Positions 35,953-46,510 of a stretch of DNA of 64,000 bases are shown here, one piece after another. The DNA is from Enterobacteriaceae bacterium LSJC7. Lineage in GTDB: Bacteria; Pseudomonadota; Gammaproteobacteria; Enterobacterales; Enterobacteriaceae. The notes beneath the pieces were generated by a model. That model ran no database searches, had not been told where the DNA came from, and saw nothing but the letters and a program-made list of their open reading frames with translations. Within the stretch, counting starts at the first letter, position 1; each line of letters starts with the position of its first letter. The stretch covers positions 248,001 to 312,000 of the forward strand of contig AMFN01000004.1 of the NCBI GenBank assembly GCA_000302695.1. The letters run 5' to 3'. The translations under genes and the position numbers were made by a program.

Positions 35953-35978
35953 AAAACCCGCTATGAGCGGGTTTTTTT
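35953..35978 (+). terminator. rho-independent terminator after the YfaZ-family gene
   Basis: A 10-bp stem (35953-35962 with 35966-35975) with a 3-base loop runs into T residues. It starts 20 bases after the stop. A run of A on the other side gives some activity on the minus strand as well. Confidence 0.88.
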
Positions 35979-36012
35979 GTGCCAGACGCAGGGCAACGGC
36001 GTATCACGCCCA

Positions 36013-36039
36013 TAAAAAAGCCTCCGCGCGGGAGGCTTT
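36013..36039 (-). terminator. rho-independent terminator of the lpoA-yraN-diaA-dolP strand
   Basis: Read on the minus strand, an 8-bp stem AAGCCTCC/GGAGGCTT is followed by six T residues. It starts 18 bases after the dolP stop. Confidence 0.88.
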
Positions 36040-36057
36040 GTGCAACGGTTGTGACGC

Positions 36058-36633
36058 TTACTTGATGTAAGTAAACGCGGTGGTGACGTGCTTCACGCCA
36101 CTGACGCGGCTGGCGATATCTGCCGCTGCTTTGCCTTCAGCGTCGGTGACGAGGCCCAGCAGGAACACTTCACCGTTTTCGGTGGTCACTTTCACGTTTG
36201 AAGACTTCACCTGGTCGCTGCCCAGCAGCTGAGAGCGCACTTTGGTGGTAATCCAGGTGTCGGACGAGGCGGTGCCAATGCCCACCGGCTCACCCTGGCG
36301 GATTTCGTTATACACTTCGTTCGCACCGTCGGTGCCGAGCGCAATTTTCTTCGCCTGTTCGGCAAGCGCGGTATTCGGTGCCTGACCGGTCAGCAGCACC
36401 TTACCCTGATAGGCGGTTACACCAATGCGCGCTTCTTTTTTCAACTGCTCATCTTTGGACAGCGCGTTATTCACACGCAACTCCAGCGTACCGTCATCAA
36501 CCTGCGTCCCCATGGTGCGCGGGTCGGTCGCGGTTTTGGTCGCAACGGCGGCAGTGCCAACCACGGCTGCGCCAATACAACCCTGTAATAACAGTGCAGA
36601 CATCAGGACTGCCAGCGGCGTAATTACCTTCAT
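36058..36633 (-). CDS. dolP: dual-BON-domain outer-membrane lipoprotein DolP
   Basis: A 191-residue lipoprotein (formerly YraP) that binds anionic phospholipids at the division site and supports outer-membrane integrity and BAM function. Lipobox LLLQGC gives the acylated Cys19, with no Asp at +2 (Ile), so it goes to the outer membrane. Two BON domains follow at about 46-115 and 124-190. AAGGAG stands before the ATG. It is 14 bases after diaA in the same operon. Confidence 0.95.
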   Translation of the reverse strand: MKVITPLAVLMSALLLQGCIGAAVVGTAAVATKTATDPRTMGTQVDDGTLELRVNNALSKDEQLKKEARIGVTAYQGKVLLTGQAPNTALAEQAKKIALGTDGANEVYNEIRQGEPVGIGTASSDTWITTKVRSQLLGSDQVKSSNVKVTTENGEVFLLGLVTDAEGKAAADIASRVSGVKHVTTAFTYIK

Positions 36634-36647
36634 GAGTGCTCCTTTCC

Positions 36648-37235
36648 TTAACCTGGTAGTGGAAATAATGTGTTATCAATCAGATCGCACAGGCAGTTGA
36701 CCGTCAGCATATGCATTTCCTGAATGCGCGCGCTGCGGTGAGAAGGAATGCGGATCTCAACATCCTGTGGACCCAGTAAACCGGCGACTTCGCCGCCGTC
36801 GTAACCTGTAAGAGCGACAATCGTCATATCACGCGTGACGGCCGCTTCAACCGCCTTAATAATTTCGCGGCTGTTGCCGCGCGTGGAGATAGCCAGCAAC
36901 ACGTCTCCGGCATGGCCGAGTGCGCGCACCTGCTTGGCGTACATCTCTTCATGCAGCCTGTCGTTGGTGATGGCGGTCAGCACCACGTTATCGGCACTGA
37001 GTGCGATCGCGGGCAGGCTTGGGCGCTCGGTTTCAAAGCGGTTAATCATGCTGGCGGCAAAGTGCTGGGCGTTAGCAGCACTGGCACCGTTACCACAGCA
37101 GAGAATTTTATTGCCATTGAGCAATGAGTGAACCAGCGTGGTGGCCGCGCGGGAAATGGCATCCGGCAGGGCTTCTGCCGCCGCGATTTGGGTTTGAATG
37201 CTTTCTGTGAAGCAGACTTTGATTCTATCGAGCAC
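36648..37235 (-). CDS. diaA: DnaA initiator-associating protein DiaA
   Basis: A 195-residue SIS-domain protein of the GmhA-like group. It forms a tetramer that promotes assembly of DnaA on oriC and so times replication initiation. The phosphosugar-fold motif [17 protein letters not shown] is at about residues 44-60. The sequence is nearly identical to E. coli DiaA. It starts with GTG at 37235 behind AAAGGAA. Confidence 0.95.
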   Translation of the reverse strand: MLDRIKVCFTESIQTQIAAAEALPDAISRAATTLVHSLLNGNKILCCGNGASAANAQHFAASMINRFETERPSLPAIALSADNVVLTAITNDRLHEEMYAKQVRALGHAGDVLLAISTRGNSREIIKAVEAAVTRDMTIVALTGYDGGEVAGLLGPQDVEIRIPSHRSARIQEMHMLTVNCLCDLIDNTLFPLPG

Positions 37236-37263
37236 GATTTTCCTTTGAATATAGACGGCACAA

Positions 37264-37659
37264 TTACTGGCCGAGCGTGAAGGCGTTCACTATCCACTCC
37301 ACCTCGCTGCCGGTGAAGGCTAACACATCAAACCGGCAATCCACAGTATCAAAACTCCCATTCTGGCGGGCAAGCCAGACCGCAGCCGTGCGCAATAATT
37401 TTTGCTGCTTGGTCTGCGTGACGCTGGCGCTCGCGCCACCGAAGCGGGCGTTTGCGCGGTAGCGGACCTCGATAAAGACCGTGGTCGCCCCCTGCGTCAT
37501 GATGAGATCGATTTCGCCGCCGCGCGCATGCACGTTGGCGGCGACAAAGCGCAGTCCTTTACGCTCCAGCCAGCGGCGGGCCTGCGCCTCATAGTGTGCG
37601 CCCCGCCGCGACTGGATTAGTTCGCCGGTACTATCCGGCCTTGCTGGTATTTGAGCCAC
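37264..37659 (-). CDS. yraN: UPF0102 family endonuclease-like protein YraN
   Basis: A 131-residue protein with the restriction-endonuclease-like fold typical of UPF0102. The GGEIDLIM motif and VFIEVRYR supply the Asp and Glu-x-x expected of a nuclease core (about residues 48-70). Its cellular role is unknown. Its 5' end overlaps the 3' end of lpoA by 43 bases, and diaA follows after 28 bases. Confidence 0.92.
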   Translation of the reverse strand: MAQIPARPDSTGELIQSRRGAHYEAQARRWLERKGLRFVAANVHARGGEIDLIMTQGATTVFIEVRYRANARFGGASASVTQTKQQKLLRTAAVWLARQNGSFDTVDCRFDVLAFTGSEVEWIVNAFTLGQ

Positions 37660-39644
37660 GACATTTTACGGCTGACAACGCAATCGTCAGAGGCGCTCAG
37701 CGTGCCGGTGTTGCCATCAATCTGGTGGCCCGGCATCTGGCGCAGCTGCGTAAACTGGTTTGCCAGCGTCCAGGCATCAGCGCCCATTGCGTACAGACGG
37801 GCCAGCGAATAATCGTTGCGTGAAACAGACAGCGCCTGCTGCATCAGACTGCTGTCTGTGCCTGAGAGCAGCGGAATTTCGCTGTACTCAAGGCCTTCCA
37901 TCTCCAGGCGGAAATCTGCGCCTGAACCGCCCTGGGCGCTGCGCGAGCTGGCATACAGCTGTGCCGCACCCCGGCTACCGGTGCGCATGGCAATCATCGG
38001 TTTGATGAGCGCGATTTCGCCGCGTGACGCCACAATGTAGGCCGCATCCACCCCGCCGCTGGCCGCCTGGCTTTCAGGTGGCTGGGGCTGAGTGGGAATA
38101 GACAGGTCGCCAACGGTGGTGTTCTGGCTCTGGCCGAGGCTTACCGGCGTCCCGCTCAGAGAAAGGCCGGCACCGCTGTTGATAGCTCCGCGCAGTTCAG
38201 CCTGAGAGCCAAAACGCTGCTGCAATACCGTGCCGCCGCCCAGTCGCTGCCAGGCTTCGGCAAAGGCGCGCGTCGTGCGCTCGCCCAGCGCGTTGCGCGG
38301 CACCAGCACCAGCGGGCTGCGCTTGCCCTGCGCCCAGATATGTTCTGCTGCATCGCGTGCTTCATCTTCCGGCGAGAGCGCAAAATAGCACACGTTCGGG
38401 CGCGCACTGATGTGCTCTGGCTGGTTAAGCGCCAGTACGTTAAGCGCGGTGTTGCTGGTCAGCATGCGGTCAACGTCGTTTTTCAGCAGCGGGCCAACCA
38501 CCAGAGAAGCACCGTCCTGCTGTGCCTGAGCCAGGATTTGCTCAACCGGCTGGCTGGTGGTGTCGTAGACTTTAATCTCAGCCGCGGGATGTGACGCGCT
38601 GGCCACCGCTACGGGCTGAGGCGCAGGCTGAGTTTCTGTGCTGGCCTGCTGGCTTTGCAGCAGGTCATCAACGGTGGTAGAGGCCGGGCTGAAAACGCCA
38701 TTGCTGTTTTGCGCTGCGGCGGGCGTTTGCTCTGGTTCAGGCGCAACGTCTGGCGCCGTTACCGGCGCTGGTGCCGGGCGCAGCAGGCCATTGCGTGCCG
38801 CTTCAAAGCCTTGCTGAATAGCTTTACCAAACACACCCGCCTGGCCGTTTAGCGGCAACAGCAGGGCGATTTTATTGGTGGAGGCCGGGCGCAGGTTTTG
38901 AACGTTACTCAGCGCCGTGGGCAGCGTGATAGCGCCTGGATTTTGCGGATAGCGCACGCGCCAGTCGACAATACCCGCCTTAAGTTGCTGAGGGTCGTTA
39001 CGTTTAGCAAACCAGATCTGTTGCAGATCCAGCCAGCCTTGTAAGGTGTTTTCACGGGCGTAAATCACCAGCGCGCGCGCTTGCTCCTGGGTCATGGAGC
39101 TCAGCGCCTGCCAGGTGGCATCGATATTTTTTTGTTTCGCCGCGCCCTGTAGCATTGGCTCCTGGGCAACCAGTGCACGCAACAGACTCAGCGAGGGTTT
39201 GCCCTGGCTTGCGTCAATCTGTAACTGCCAGTAGCGAGCCTGCTGTGGGACCGGTAATTCGTCAGGGTTGATGCTGTCCAGGCGCGTGCGCGCCCCCGAA
39301 TAGTCCTGGCGCAGTAGGGAGATTTCAGCGCCTGAGAGCGCATATTCACGCCCCTGCGCGCCGGAAAGACCGTGCGGCAGCTGGCTGTATAGCTCAATCG
39401 CCTGCTGGCCGTTGCCTTCTTTAAGCAGGGCACGTACGGCAAGTAATTGCCAGGTTGTCCTGTTATTATCACGGCTTTGCTGCATTTGCTGCAGATAAAA
39501 CGCGGAACTTCCCTGCGTATCAGCCTGGAGCAGCGTTGCGCTCTGGTCTGAAGTCTTAATGCCACAGCCGGCAAAAAGCATTGCGGCCAGCAGAACTGGC
39601 AGGCAACGCCCGGCTTTAGAACGAACAATTTTCGACGGTACCAT
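37617..39644 (-). CDS. lpoA: penicillin-binding protein activator LpoA
   Basis: A 675-residue outer-membrane lipoprotein that reaches through the periplasm to activate the peptidoglycan synthase PBP1a. The signal sequence ends in lipobox LFAGC with acylated Cys27. An N-terminal TPR-like domain (about 35-255) is followed by a Pro/Ala/Gln-rich linker (about 290-350) and a periplasmic-binding-protein-like domain to the end. It is the first gene of lpoA-yraN-diaA-dolP and divergent from rsmI. Confidence 0.95.
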   Translation of the reverse strand: MVPSKIVRSKAGRCLPVLLAAMLFAGCGIKTSDQSATLLQADTQGSSAFYLQQMQQSRDNNRTTWQLLAVRALLKEGNGQQAIELYSQLPHGLSGAQGREYALSGAEISLLRQDYSGARTRLDSINPDELPVPQQARYWQLQIDASQGKPSLSLLRALVAQEPMLQGAAKQKNIDATWQALSSMTQEQARALVIYARENTLQGWLDLQQIWFAKRNDPQQLKAGIVDWRVRYPQNPGAITLPTALSNVQNLRPASTNKIALLLPLNGQAGVFGKAIQQGFEAARNGLLRPAPAPVTAPDVAPEPEQTPAAAQNSNGVFSPASTTVDDLLQSQQASTETQPAPQPVAVASASHPAAEIKVYDTTSQPVEQILAQAQQDGASLVVGPLLKNDVDRMLTSNTALNVLALNQPEHISARPNVCYFALSPEDEARDAAEHIWAQGKRSPLVLVPRNALGERTTRAFAEAWQRLGGGTVLQQRFGSQAELRGAINSGAGLSLSGTPVSLGQSQNTTVGDLSIPTQPQPPESQAASGGVDAAYIVASRGEIALIKPMIAMRTGSRGAAQLYASSRSAQGGSGADFRLEMEGLEYSEIPLLSGTDSSLMQQALSVSRNDYSLARLYAMGADAWTLANQFTQLRQMPGHQIDGNTGTLSASDDCVVSRKMSWLKYQQGRIVPAN

Positions 39645-39707
39645 ACTGTATCCAGTGTTATTTTTTTACCCAGTGGTCAATATTAAATCGGCAATACGGA
39701 TGAAACA

Positions 39708-40574
39708 ATGAAACAACTCGATTCAACGGTGATTTCTGGAGGCACGCTGTATATTGTGCCTACGCCTATCGGCAATCTCGGCGACATAACGCGACGCGCG
39801 CTGGAGGTTTTGCAGGCCGTTGATCTGATCGCAGCAGAAGATACCCGTCACACCGGCCTGCTGCTACAGCATTTTGCCATTAATGCGCGCCTGTTTGCGT
39901 TGCACGACCATAACGAGCAGCAAAAAGCGCATGCCTTGCTGGCGAAGCTCCAGCAAGGCCAGAGCATTGCGCTGGTGTCTGATGCCGGTACGCCGCTGAT
40001 TAACGACCCAGGCTACCACCTGGTGCGCACCTGCCGTGAAGCGGGCGTGCGCGTGGTGCCGTTGCCAGGACCCTGTGCTGCCATTGCCGCGCTCAGTGCC
40101 GCCGGGCTGCCGTCGGACCGCTTCTGCTATGAGGGTTTTCTGCCCGCCAAATCCAAAGGCCGCCGCGACGCGCTCCAGGCGCTGGAGCAGGAGCCGCGCA
40201 CGCTGATTTTTTATGAGTCCACCCACCGCCTGCTCGACAGCCTGGCTGATATCTGCACGGTACTGGGCCAGGCGCGCTATGTGGTGCTGGCGCGTGAGCT
40301 CACCAAAACCTGGGAGTCGATTCACGGTGCGCCAGTGGGCGAGTTACTGGCCTGGGTGCAGGAAGACGAAAACCGCCGCAAGGGCGAAATGGTGCTGATT
40401 ATTGAAGGCCACAAGGCCGATGAGGAAGCACTGCCCGCCGAGGCGCTGCGTACGCTCGCCCTGTTGCAGGCCGAGTTACCGCTGAAAAAGGCCGCCGCGC
40501 TGGCAGCAGAAATCCACGGCGTGAAGAAAAACGCGCTGTATAAGTACGCGCTGGAGCAACAGGCTAACGACTAG
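39708..40574 (+). CDS. rsmI: 16S rRNA (cytidine(1402)-2'-O)-methyltransferase RsmI
   Basis: A 288-residue SAM-dependent methyltransferase (formerly YraL) that 2'-O-methylates C1402 in the decoding centre of 16S rRNA, with RsmH. The tetrapyrrole-methylase fold is shown by [14 protein letters not shown] at the N-terminus, [20 protein letters not shown] and the [18 protein letters not shown] segment. The sequence is nearly colinear with E. coli. It is divergent from lpoA across 63 bases. Confidence 0.95.
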   Translation: MKQLDSTVISGGTLYIVPTPIGNLGDITRRALEVLQAVDLIAAEDTRHTGLLLQHFAINARLFALHDHNEQQKAHALLAKLQQGQSIALVSDAGTPLINDPGYHLVRTCREAGVRVVPLPGPCAAIAALSAAGLPSDRFCYEGFLPAKSKGRRDALQALEQEPRTLIFYESTHRLLDSLADICTVLGQARYVVLARELTKTWESIHGAPVGELLAWVQEDENRRKGEMVLIIEGHKADEEALPAEALRTLALLQAELPLKKAAALAAEIHGVKKNALYKYALEQQAND

Positions 40575-40613
40575 CCAGCACGTCTCAACGCCCGCGACGC
40601 AAACGCGTTAACA

Positions 40614-40642
40614 AGCCTGCCCCGATCCGGCGGGCTTTTTTG
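40614..40642 (+). terminator. rho-independent terminator of rsmI
   Basis: An 8-bp stem (40614-40621 with 40629-40636, one G-T pair) has a 7-base loop and is followed by T residues, about 40 bases after the rsmI stop. Confidence 0.82.
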
Positions 40643-40760
40643 TGTTCTGCCTGAGCATTAAGGCGCACAAAACAGGCGTGATTGCGTTAGTCGCCGCCGT
40701 CGTGCACATTGAATGGCACACAGAGACGGCACAGACGCTCAACCGAGCAAAGGAGGGATT

Positions 40761-41201
40761 ATGCAACCACAACTACCGGATATTGATGTGCTCTTTGTTG
40801 CGGGCTTTGGGCCAATAACACGCAATACCAGTGAAAGTGTCATGTTCTACCAGAAAGCACTTGGGCTACCGTTGAAGCCGATGCCCGACAATCCCGAATA
40901 CTGGCTTACCGATAAAGATGTGCTGGATGGCGTGAAGCATTTTGCGCTGTGGCCGCTGGAGCAAGCCGCTTTATCCTGCTTTGGCTGTAGCGCATGGCCT
41001 CAGGATCTCCCGGTGCCGCAGGCATGGGTTGAGTTTGAGGTGCAGGATCTTGCCAGCGCGACGCAAAAACTGACTGCGGCAGGGTATCGCCTGCTGGTAG
41101 CCCAGCGTGAGGAGCCGTGGGGGCAGTCGGTTACACGGTTACTCAGCCCGGAGGGGCTGCTCGCGGGAGTGACGGTAACGCCGTGGCTGAGAGAGCGTTA
41201 A
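40761..41201 (+). CDS. VOC-family (glyoxalase/dioxygenase-like) protein
   Basis: A 146-residue vicinal-oxygen-chelate superfamily protein. The beta-alpha-beta modules are seen from residue about 12 (FVAGFGPITRNTSESVMFYQ) and about 85 (WVEFEVQDLASATQKLTAAG). Possible metal ligands are not confidently assigned. A consensus AGGAGG six bases before the ATG at 40761 fixes the start. The substrate is unknown. The gene stands alone between two terminators. Confidence 0.8.
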   Translation: MQPQLPDIDVLFVAGFGPITRNTSESVMFYQKALGLPLKPMPDNPEYWLTDKDVLDGVKHFALWPLEQAALSCFGCSAWPQDLPVPQAWVEFEVQDLASATQKLTAAGYRLLVAQREEPWGQSVTRLLSPEGLLAGVTVTPWLRER

Positions 41202-41296
41202 CAGGGGGCATGTGTAGGGTACTGCCTGCTGTCTGTAGGCTGAGTGGCAAGTACCCTGAGTGAGCGTCGTAAATGCATGCTGCACGCGCCGTGCTG

Positions 41297-41327
41297 AAAA
41301 GGCATGGCTTATCGCCATGCCTTTTTC
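41297..41327. terminator. bidirectional terminator between the VOC gene and garD
   Basis: A 12-bp stem (AAAAGGCATGGC at 41297-41308 with its complement beginning at 41314) around a 5-base loop gives T tracts on both strands. It serves the convergent VOC gene and garD. Confidence 0.88.
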
Positions 41328-41331
41328 ATGC

Positions 41332-42903
41332 TCAGGTTACCGGCGCCGGGTTAAACACCGCCAGTTGGTTATGCAGCCCCCACTGGTCTGAGAACGTTTT
41401 TTTGCGCCCGCTGGCGACGTCGAGAATAAACTGGAACAGCTTCCAGCCCACGTCCTCAATGGTTTCTTCGCCAGTGGCGATGGTGCCAGCGTTAATATCC
41501 ATTAAGTCGAACCAGCGTCGGGCAAGCTCGGTACGCGTCGCCATTTTAATCACCGGCACCGCCACCAGGCCGTAAGGGGTGCCGCGCCCGGTGGTGAACA
41601 CCTGCACGGTGATGCCAGAAGCCACCTGCTGGGTACCGCACACAAAGTCGCTGGCGGGCGTGGCCGCAAAAATCAGCCCGCGTTTGGTGGGGCGCTGACC
41701 GGGCGACAGCACTTCGGCGATGGCGCTTTTGCCAGATTTGGCAATGGAGCCGAGCGCCTTTTCCACCACGTTTGCCAGCCCGCCTTTTTTATTGCCCGGC
41801 GACGGGTTGGCGCTGCGGTCGGTTTTGCCCATATCGAGATAGTTATCGTACCAGGCCATCTCTTCGAGCAGCCGTTTGCCGACGGCTTCATTCGCCGCGC
41901 GCGGCGTCAGCAAGTGAATCGCATCACGTACCTCGGTCACCTCTGAGAACATCACCGTTGCGCCGCAGCGCACCAGCAGGTCGGAGGCGTAGCCCACCGC
42001 CGGGTTAGCGGTTACGCCGGAGAACGCATCGCTGCCGCCGCACTGTATACCCACCACTAACTCGCTTGCCGGGCAGGTTTGGCGCGTGCGGGCGTTGAGC
42101 TTCGCCAGATGGCGTTCTGCCACCTGCAAAATATCGTCCACCATGGAACGAAAGCCCACGTGCTGCTCGTCCTGCAATCTCACAATACTGGCGCTATCAA
42201 CCGCAATGGGCTGCACGTCTTCGGTGCCCTGTAGCAGGCGCTCCGGCTGGAGCTTTTCACAGCCGAGGCCCACCACCATCACTTCGCCACCAAAGTTAGG
42301 GTTCAGGGAAATGTTGTGGATGGTGCGAATTGGCACCACGGCGGCCGGGGCGTTAATGGCCACGCCGCAGCCGTAAAGGTGGTTCAGACCGACCACGCCG
42401 TCGACGTTAGGGTATTTGGGCAGCAGGTCACGCTCGATAATTTTCACCACATAATCCACCACGCCCGCCACGCAGTGCACGCTGGTGGTGATGCCGAGCA
42501 GGTTTTTCGTGCCCACGCTGCCGTCCGGGTTGCGGTAGCCCTCGAAGGTGTAGCCTTCAAGCGGCGGCAGTGGCTCAGGTACGCGGGTGGCGAGCGGCAG
42601 CGTATTAAGCGGTGGCGCCTGCGGCAGGCGCACCAGCGACTCTTCAATCCAGCTACCGCGCGCAATGGTGCGCACGGCGTAGCCAATGATTTCGCCGTAG
42701 CGCACGATCTCGCCGTCTTCAGGAATATCGCACAGCGCCACCTTGTGGCCCTGTGGAATATGTTCCGTCAGCGTCAGGCCGTCTGGAAAACAGGTTCCGG
42801 CTTTCAGTCCGTTATCGTTAACGATAATCGCCACATTATCGTCATCGTGCACTTTGATATAAAACGCCGCAGGGGACGACGGTTGAATAGTAATTTCGGT
42901 CAT
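41332..42903 (-). CDS. garD: galactarate dehydratase
   Basis: A 523-residue enzyme of the UxaA/GarD family. It dehydrates meso-galactarate to 5-keto-4-deoxy-D-glucarate, using iron. The N-terminal SAF-like domain (about 15-95) is followed by the large C-terminal domain with the [13 protein letters not shown] and [18 protein letters not shown] regions. The ATG at 42903 gives exactly the E. coli length. It is divergent from garL. Confidence 0.95.
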   Translation of the reverse strand: MTEITIQPSSPAAFYIKVHDDDNVAIIVNDNGLKAGTCFPDGLTLTEHIPQGHKVALCDIPEDGEIVRYGEIIGYAVRTIARGSWIEESLVRLPQAPPLNTLPLATRVPEPLPPLEGYTFEGYRNPDGSVGTKNLLGITTSVHCVAGVVDYVVKIIERDLLPKYPNVDGVVGLNHLYGCGVAINAPAAVVPIRTIHNISLNPNFGGEVMVVGLGCEKLQPERLLQGTEDVQPIAVDSASIVRLQDEQHVGFRSMVDDILQVAERHLAKLNARTRQTCPASELVVGIQCGGSDAFSGVTANPAVGYASDLLVRCGATVMFSEVTEVRDAIHLLTPRAANEAVGKRLLEEMAWYDNYLDMGKTDRSANPSPGNKKGGLANVVEKALGSIAKSGKSAIAEVLSPGQRPTKRGLIFAATPASDFVCGTQQVASGITVQVFTTGRGTPYGLVAVPVIKMATRTELARRWFDLMDINAGTIATGEETIEDVGWKLFQFILDVASGRKKTFSDQWGLHNQLAVFNPAPVT

Positions 42904-43014
42904 TGTCCACACATCTCCAGCAAGACGCGGCTTATATTTATAAGCCACGTAAGAAAGTGGGTTATTTATTTAAGGATATCACGGGGCAGAATGGGCGAAT
43001 GAGCGGGGCGAAAA

Positions 43015-43030
43015 TGTGAGTGAGATCGCT
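43015..43030. promoter_or_regulatory. possible CRP site in the garD-garL divergent region
   Basis: TGTGAGTGAGATCGCT has a perfect left half-site and a three-of-five right half-site (TCGCT for TCACA), flanked by A- and T-rich ends as in CRP sites. The 498-base region 42904-43401 between garD and garL shows no gene and no visible remnant of garP. Confidence 0.4.
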
Positions 43031-43401
43031 TTAAACAGACAGCCCCGTTGCGTCAGGGCAATTCTGTGGCACAGAGCGCATGAGTATGTGCAAATGCCGT
43101 TAAAAAGCGGCACTTCTTATTTATATGTTGTGCGAATGTCCAGTGTCGCAGCGTGGCGCGCTATTTATACTGAATGCGTTTTGTTTGTGTCTCAACAATA
43201 AACCGCGCAATTTTCCCGGTAGGCGGTAAAGAGCCAATATAACAAGGCAGACCTGAGGCCAGAATAAATTAAACGCCCGGTTACCGATAAAAACGTTTTA
43301 AACCCTGTTTTCAGGAGCGTTATTAGAGGGTGGCAATGTTTGACTGCCTGTTCGTGAACGACATCCGGCGTAGGGAATTGCACAAATAAGGGTAAATGCA
43401 G

Positions 43402-44172
43402 ATGAACAACACGATTTTCCCCAACAAATTTAAAGCCGCGCTGGCGGCACACCAGACCCAGATTGGCTGCTGGTCGGCGCTGGCTAACCCCATCAGCACT
43501 GAAGTGCTCGGGCTGGCGGGGTTTGACTGGATTGTGCTGGATGGTGAACACGCGCCGAACGACATCACCACGTTTATTCCCCAGTTGATGGCGCTTAAGG
43601 GCAGCATCAGTGCGCCGGTAGTGCGTGCGCCCACTAACGAGCCGGTCATCATCAAGCGCCTGCTGGATATTGGTTTTTACAACTTTCTTATCCCGTTTGT
43701 GGAAAGCAAGGAAGACGCCGAACAGGCAGTGGCCTCAACCCGCTATCCTCCGCACGGTATTCGCGGGGTGTCGGTTAGCCACCGCAGCAACGGCTACGGT
43801 ACCGTGCCGGACTACTTCAACGAGGTGAACGATAACATCACCGTGCTGGTACAAATCGAAAGCCAGCTCGGGCTGGATAACCTTGATGCTATTGCCGCGA
43901 CAGACGGCGTGGACGGCATCTTTGTTGGCCCTGGTGATTTGTCGGCAGCGCTGGGTTATCTCGGCAATCCGTCGCACCCTGAGGTACAGCGCGCCATTGA
44001 ACATATTTTTGCTCGTGCAAAGGCGCACGGCAAACCGTCGGGCATTCTCGCCCCCGCAGAAGCCGACGCCCGGCGCTACCTGGAATGGGGCGCGACCTTC
44101 GTTGCTGTGGGCAGCGACCTGGGGATATTTCGCGCCGCCACGCAAAAACTGGCGGATAGGTTTAAGAAATAA
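43402..44172 (+). CDS. garL: 5-keto-4-deoxy-D-glucarate aldolase
   Basis: A 256-residue class II aldolase of the HpcH/HpaI family. It cleaves 5-keto-4-deoxy-D-glucarate to pyruvate and tartronate semialdehyde. Conserved segments are [26 protein letters not shown] with the metal-binding Glu, and [15 protein letters not shown] with the metal Asp. The ATG at 43402 is nine bases after AAGGG and gives the E. coli length. garR follows after 32 bases. Confidence 0.95.
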   Translation: MNNTIFPNKFKAALAAHQTQIGCWSALANPISTEVLGLAGFDWIVLDGEHAPNDITTFIPQLMALKGSISAPVVRAPTNEPVIIKRLLDIGFYNFLIPFVESKEDAEQAVASTRYPPHGIRGVSVSHRSNGYGTVPDYFNEVNDNITVLVQIESQLGLDNLDAIAATDGVDGIFVGPGDLSAALGYLGNPSHPEVQRAIEHIFARAKAHGKPSGILAPAEADARRYLEWGATFVAVGSDLGIFRAATQKLADRFKK

Positions 44173-44204
44173 ACGGTTGCAGATTATTGAGGGAGAACAG
44201 AATC

Positions 44205-45095
44205 ATGACGTTTAAAGTGGGTTTTATCGGGCTGGGCATTATGGGCAAACCCATGAGCAAAAATCTGCTCAAGGCAGGCTATTCGCTGGTGGTGTTGGAC
44301 CGTAACAAAGAATCGATTGCCGAGTTGATTAACGCCGGGGCCGAAAGTGCCGCCACGCCAAAAGCGGTGGCTGAGAGTTGCGATGTCATTATCACCATGC
44401 TGCCAAACTCACCGCAGGTGCAGGAGGTTGCGCTGGGTGAGAATGGCCTTATTGAAGGGGCGCGCTCAGGCAGCACGCTTATTGATATGAGCTCAATTGC
44501 GCCGCTGGCAAGCCGTGAAATCAGTACCGCGCTGGCGGCAAAAGGCATGAATATGCTTGATGCGCCGGTCAGCGGCGGTGAACCTAAGGCCATTGACGGC
44601 ACGCTGTCGGTGATGGTGGGCGGCGATAAGGCGGTGTTTGATAAATATTATGATCTGATGAAGGCCATGGCAGGCTCGGTGGTGCACACCGGGGAAATCG
44701 GCGCCGGTAACGTCACCAAGCTCGCCAACCAGGTGATTGTGGCGCTGAACATTGCGGCCATGTCAGAAGCGCTGGTGCTGGCCACCAAAGCCGGTGTGAA
44801 CCCGGACCTGGTGTACCAGGCTATTCGTGGCGGTCTTGCGGGCAGCACGGTGCTGGACGCCAAAGCACCGATGGTCATGGACCGCAACTTCAAGCCGGGC
44901 TTTCGTATTGATCTGCATATTAAGGACCTGGCCAACGCGCTGGATACCTCACACGGCGTGGGTGCGCAGTTGCCGCTGACCGCCGCAGTAATGGAGATGA
45001 TGCAGGCGCTGCGTGCCGACGGCCACGGTAGCGCTGACCACTGTGCGCTGGCGCGTTACTACGAAAATCTGGCGAAAGTGGAAGTCAGTAAGTAA
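44205..45095 (+). CDS. garR: 2-hydroxy-3-oxopropionate (tartronate semialdehyde) reductase
   Basis: A 296-residue beta-hydroxyacid dehydrogenase. It reduces tartronate semialdehyde to D-glycerate with NAD(P)H. The Rossmann motif is GFIGLGIMGKPMSKNL at about residue 5-20. The substrate-binding DAPVSGGEPKAIDGTLSVM and the catalytic Lys in GAGNVTKLANQ are present. In E. coli garK (glycerate kinase) follows; here rnpB follows instead. Confidence 0.95.
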   Translation: MTFKVGFIGLGIMGKPMSKNLLKAGYSLVVLDRNKESIAELINAGAESAATPKAVAESCDVIITMLPNSPQVQEVALGENGLIEGARSGSTLIDMSSIAPLASREISTALAAKGMNMLDAPVSGGEPKAIDGTLSVMVGGDKAVFDKYYDLMKAMAGSVVHTGEIGAGNVTKLANQVIVALNIAAMSEALVLATKAGVNPDLVYQAIRGGLAGSTVLDAKAPMVMDRNFKPGFRIDLHIKDLANALDTSHGVGAQLPLTAAVMEMMQALRADGHGSADHCALARYYENLAKVEVSK

Positions 45096-45282
45096 GTTTG
45101 CGGGATGCGCCTCTTTTCACTGGCAGGCGCTGGGTGTACAGCCATGGCCTGGGCGCTGCTCACATGTCGCTACGCTGCGTTTAACGAGCCGTTACACGAT
45201 GGCTCTGGTCACATTTGTGCTGTTGCACAACGCAGCCGCGTAGCGAATCACGGCACAGATTGCGCGCGCCCGGCCGTGCAGG

Positions 45283-45311
45283 GTGACATTGGGCGGGAAA
45301 CTCTCTATACT
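45283..45311 (+). promoter_or_regulatory. rnpB promoter
   Basis: -35 GTGACA (45283-45288), a 17-base spacer and -10 TATACT (45306-45311) place transcription start at about 45320, the 5' end of RNase P RNA. Confidence 0.8.
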
Positions 45312-45319
45312 CTCGCGCT

Positions 45320-45695
<376 letters not shown>

Positions 45696-45703
45696 CATTA
45701 TGG

Positions 45704-45729
45704 AACCCCGCCTCTGGCGGGGTTTTTTT
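45704..45729 (+). terminator. rnpB terminator
   Basis: A 9-bp stem (45704-45712 with 45716-45724) with a TCT loop continues into a run of T, nine bases after the mature 3' end. Confidence 0.92.
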
Positions 45730-45836
45730 ATGGGGTTTTGTTAGAGGGAAGCGGTAATGAGATGGTTATATTACCTGACACCTAACTGATTTTTGTTGTC
45801 CGTGCTTTAGCGAATGGCATCATGTAAGAATGACAA

Positions 45837-45862
45837 TAAAAAGGCCGTCTTATACGGCCTTC
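45837..45862 (-). terminator. terminator of the AT-rich orphan gene
   Basis: On the minus strand, stem AAGGCCGT/ACGGCCTT with a 5-base loop is followed by five T residues, 14 bases after the stop of the 45876-46322 gene. Confidence 0.82.
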
Positions 45863-45875
45863 TATATTAAACATG

Positions 45876-46322
45876 TTAGTTCAATAAAGGGAGATCGAGA
45901 GCGTAAATTTCTGCTGGGTGATTATACTGCTGCATGCGATCTACAATATGGATATATATTGATGTTGTTTCTTCTGCCGGTAATTCCATAATCATATGGT
46001 TTGGGTAGTCTGGGTTGCCTTCATTTTCAACATGCCATACGAGACATGGAAAATTATCGACATATGCCATCAGGTTTTGCTGGAACTCTCCTGAGTACAC
46101 ATTGATATTTTTGCGTAGTTGTGGCGAGTTTGACCAGATGGCGATGTGCGGGAATGGCCCCTGTGACCTGGCTACATCCATGTTTATTTCGACTGCAATG
46201 TGGTTTTCGGAAATGCGCTTAGCATTCAAAAAGATATTATCAAAATATAGGTTGTTTTGGTTTTTTAAATTGCAGTTGGCCGTAATGATATTTTTTGCGC
46301 GTGTAATGACTTTTTTGTGCAT
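45876..46322 (-). CDS. orphan protein of unknown function
   Basis: A 148-residue soluble protein without signal peptide or membrane segment. I do not recognise the family. The ATG at 46322 follows AGAGGAGA at the right distance; an upstream extension to 46391 is unlikely. The sequence has a central block FPHIAIWSNSPQLRKNINVY and a later PDYPNHMIMELPAEE stretch. The gene is AT-rich in a GC-rich area, has its own terminator, and is bordered upstream by a tandem repeat and a palindrome. It is probably acquired; its neighbours rnpB and yhaK are core genes. Confidence 0.7.
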   Translation of the reverse strand: MHKKVITRAKNIITANCNLKNQNNLYFDNIFLNAKRISENHIAVEINMDVARSQGPFPHIAIWSNSPQLRKNINVYSGEFQQNLMAYVDNFPCLVWHVENEGNPDYPNHMIMELPAEETTSIYIHIVDRMQQYNHPAEIYALDLPLLN

Positions 46323-46453
46323 ATATTTCTCCTCTTTGTTTTGAAATTTAATTGTAGGTGAGGAAATGTTTTTAAAATTGATTTCAATCAATTCATTGGG
46401 GTTGATGATTGACCAACTTTGTGTATATCAAGATGCTAATTGACACGGTCCGC

Positions 46454-46503
46454 ATTGGTTTATTGTGTTATTTTAATTATTGGTTTATGTGGTTATTTTA
46501 ATT
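46454..46503. repeat. tandem duplication of a 25-bp AT-rich unit
   Basis: Two adjacent 25-base copies (46454-46478, 46479-46503), both beginning ATTGGTTTAT or a close variant and ending TTATTTTAATT, differ only in a short central stretch. They lie upstream of the orphan gene in a 336-base region without genes. Confidence 0.8.
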
Positions 46504-46510
46504 GATGATT

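Noticed and set aside
39663-39690. Possible regulatory element between lpoA and rsmI.
   Set aside because: The 63-base gap must hold divergent promoters, but no -35/-10 pair stood out clearly enough.
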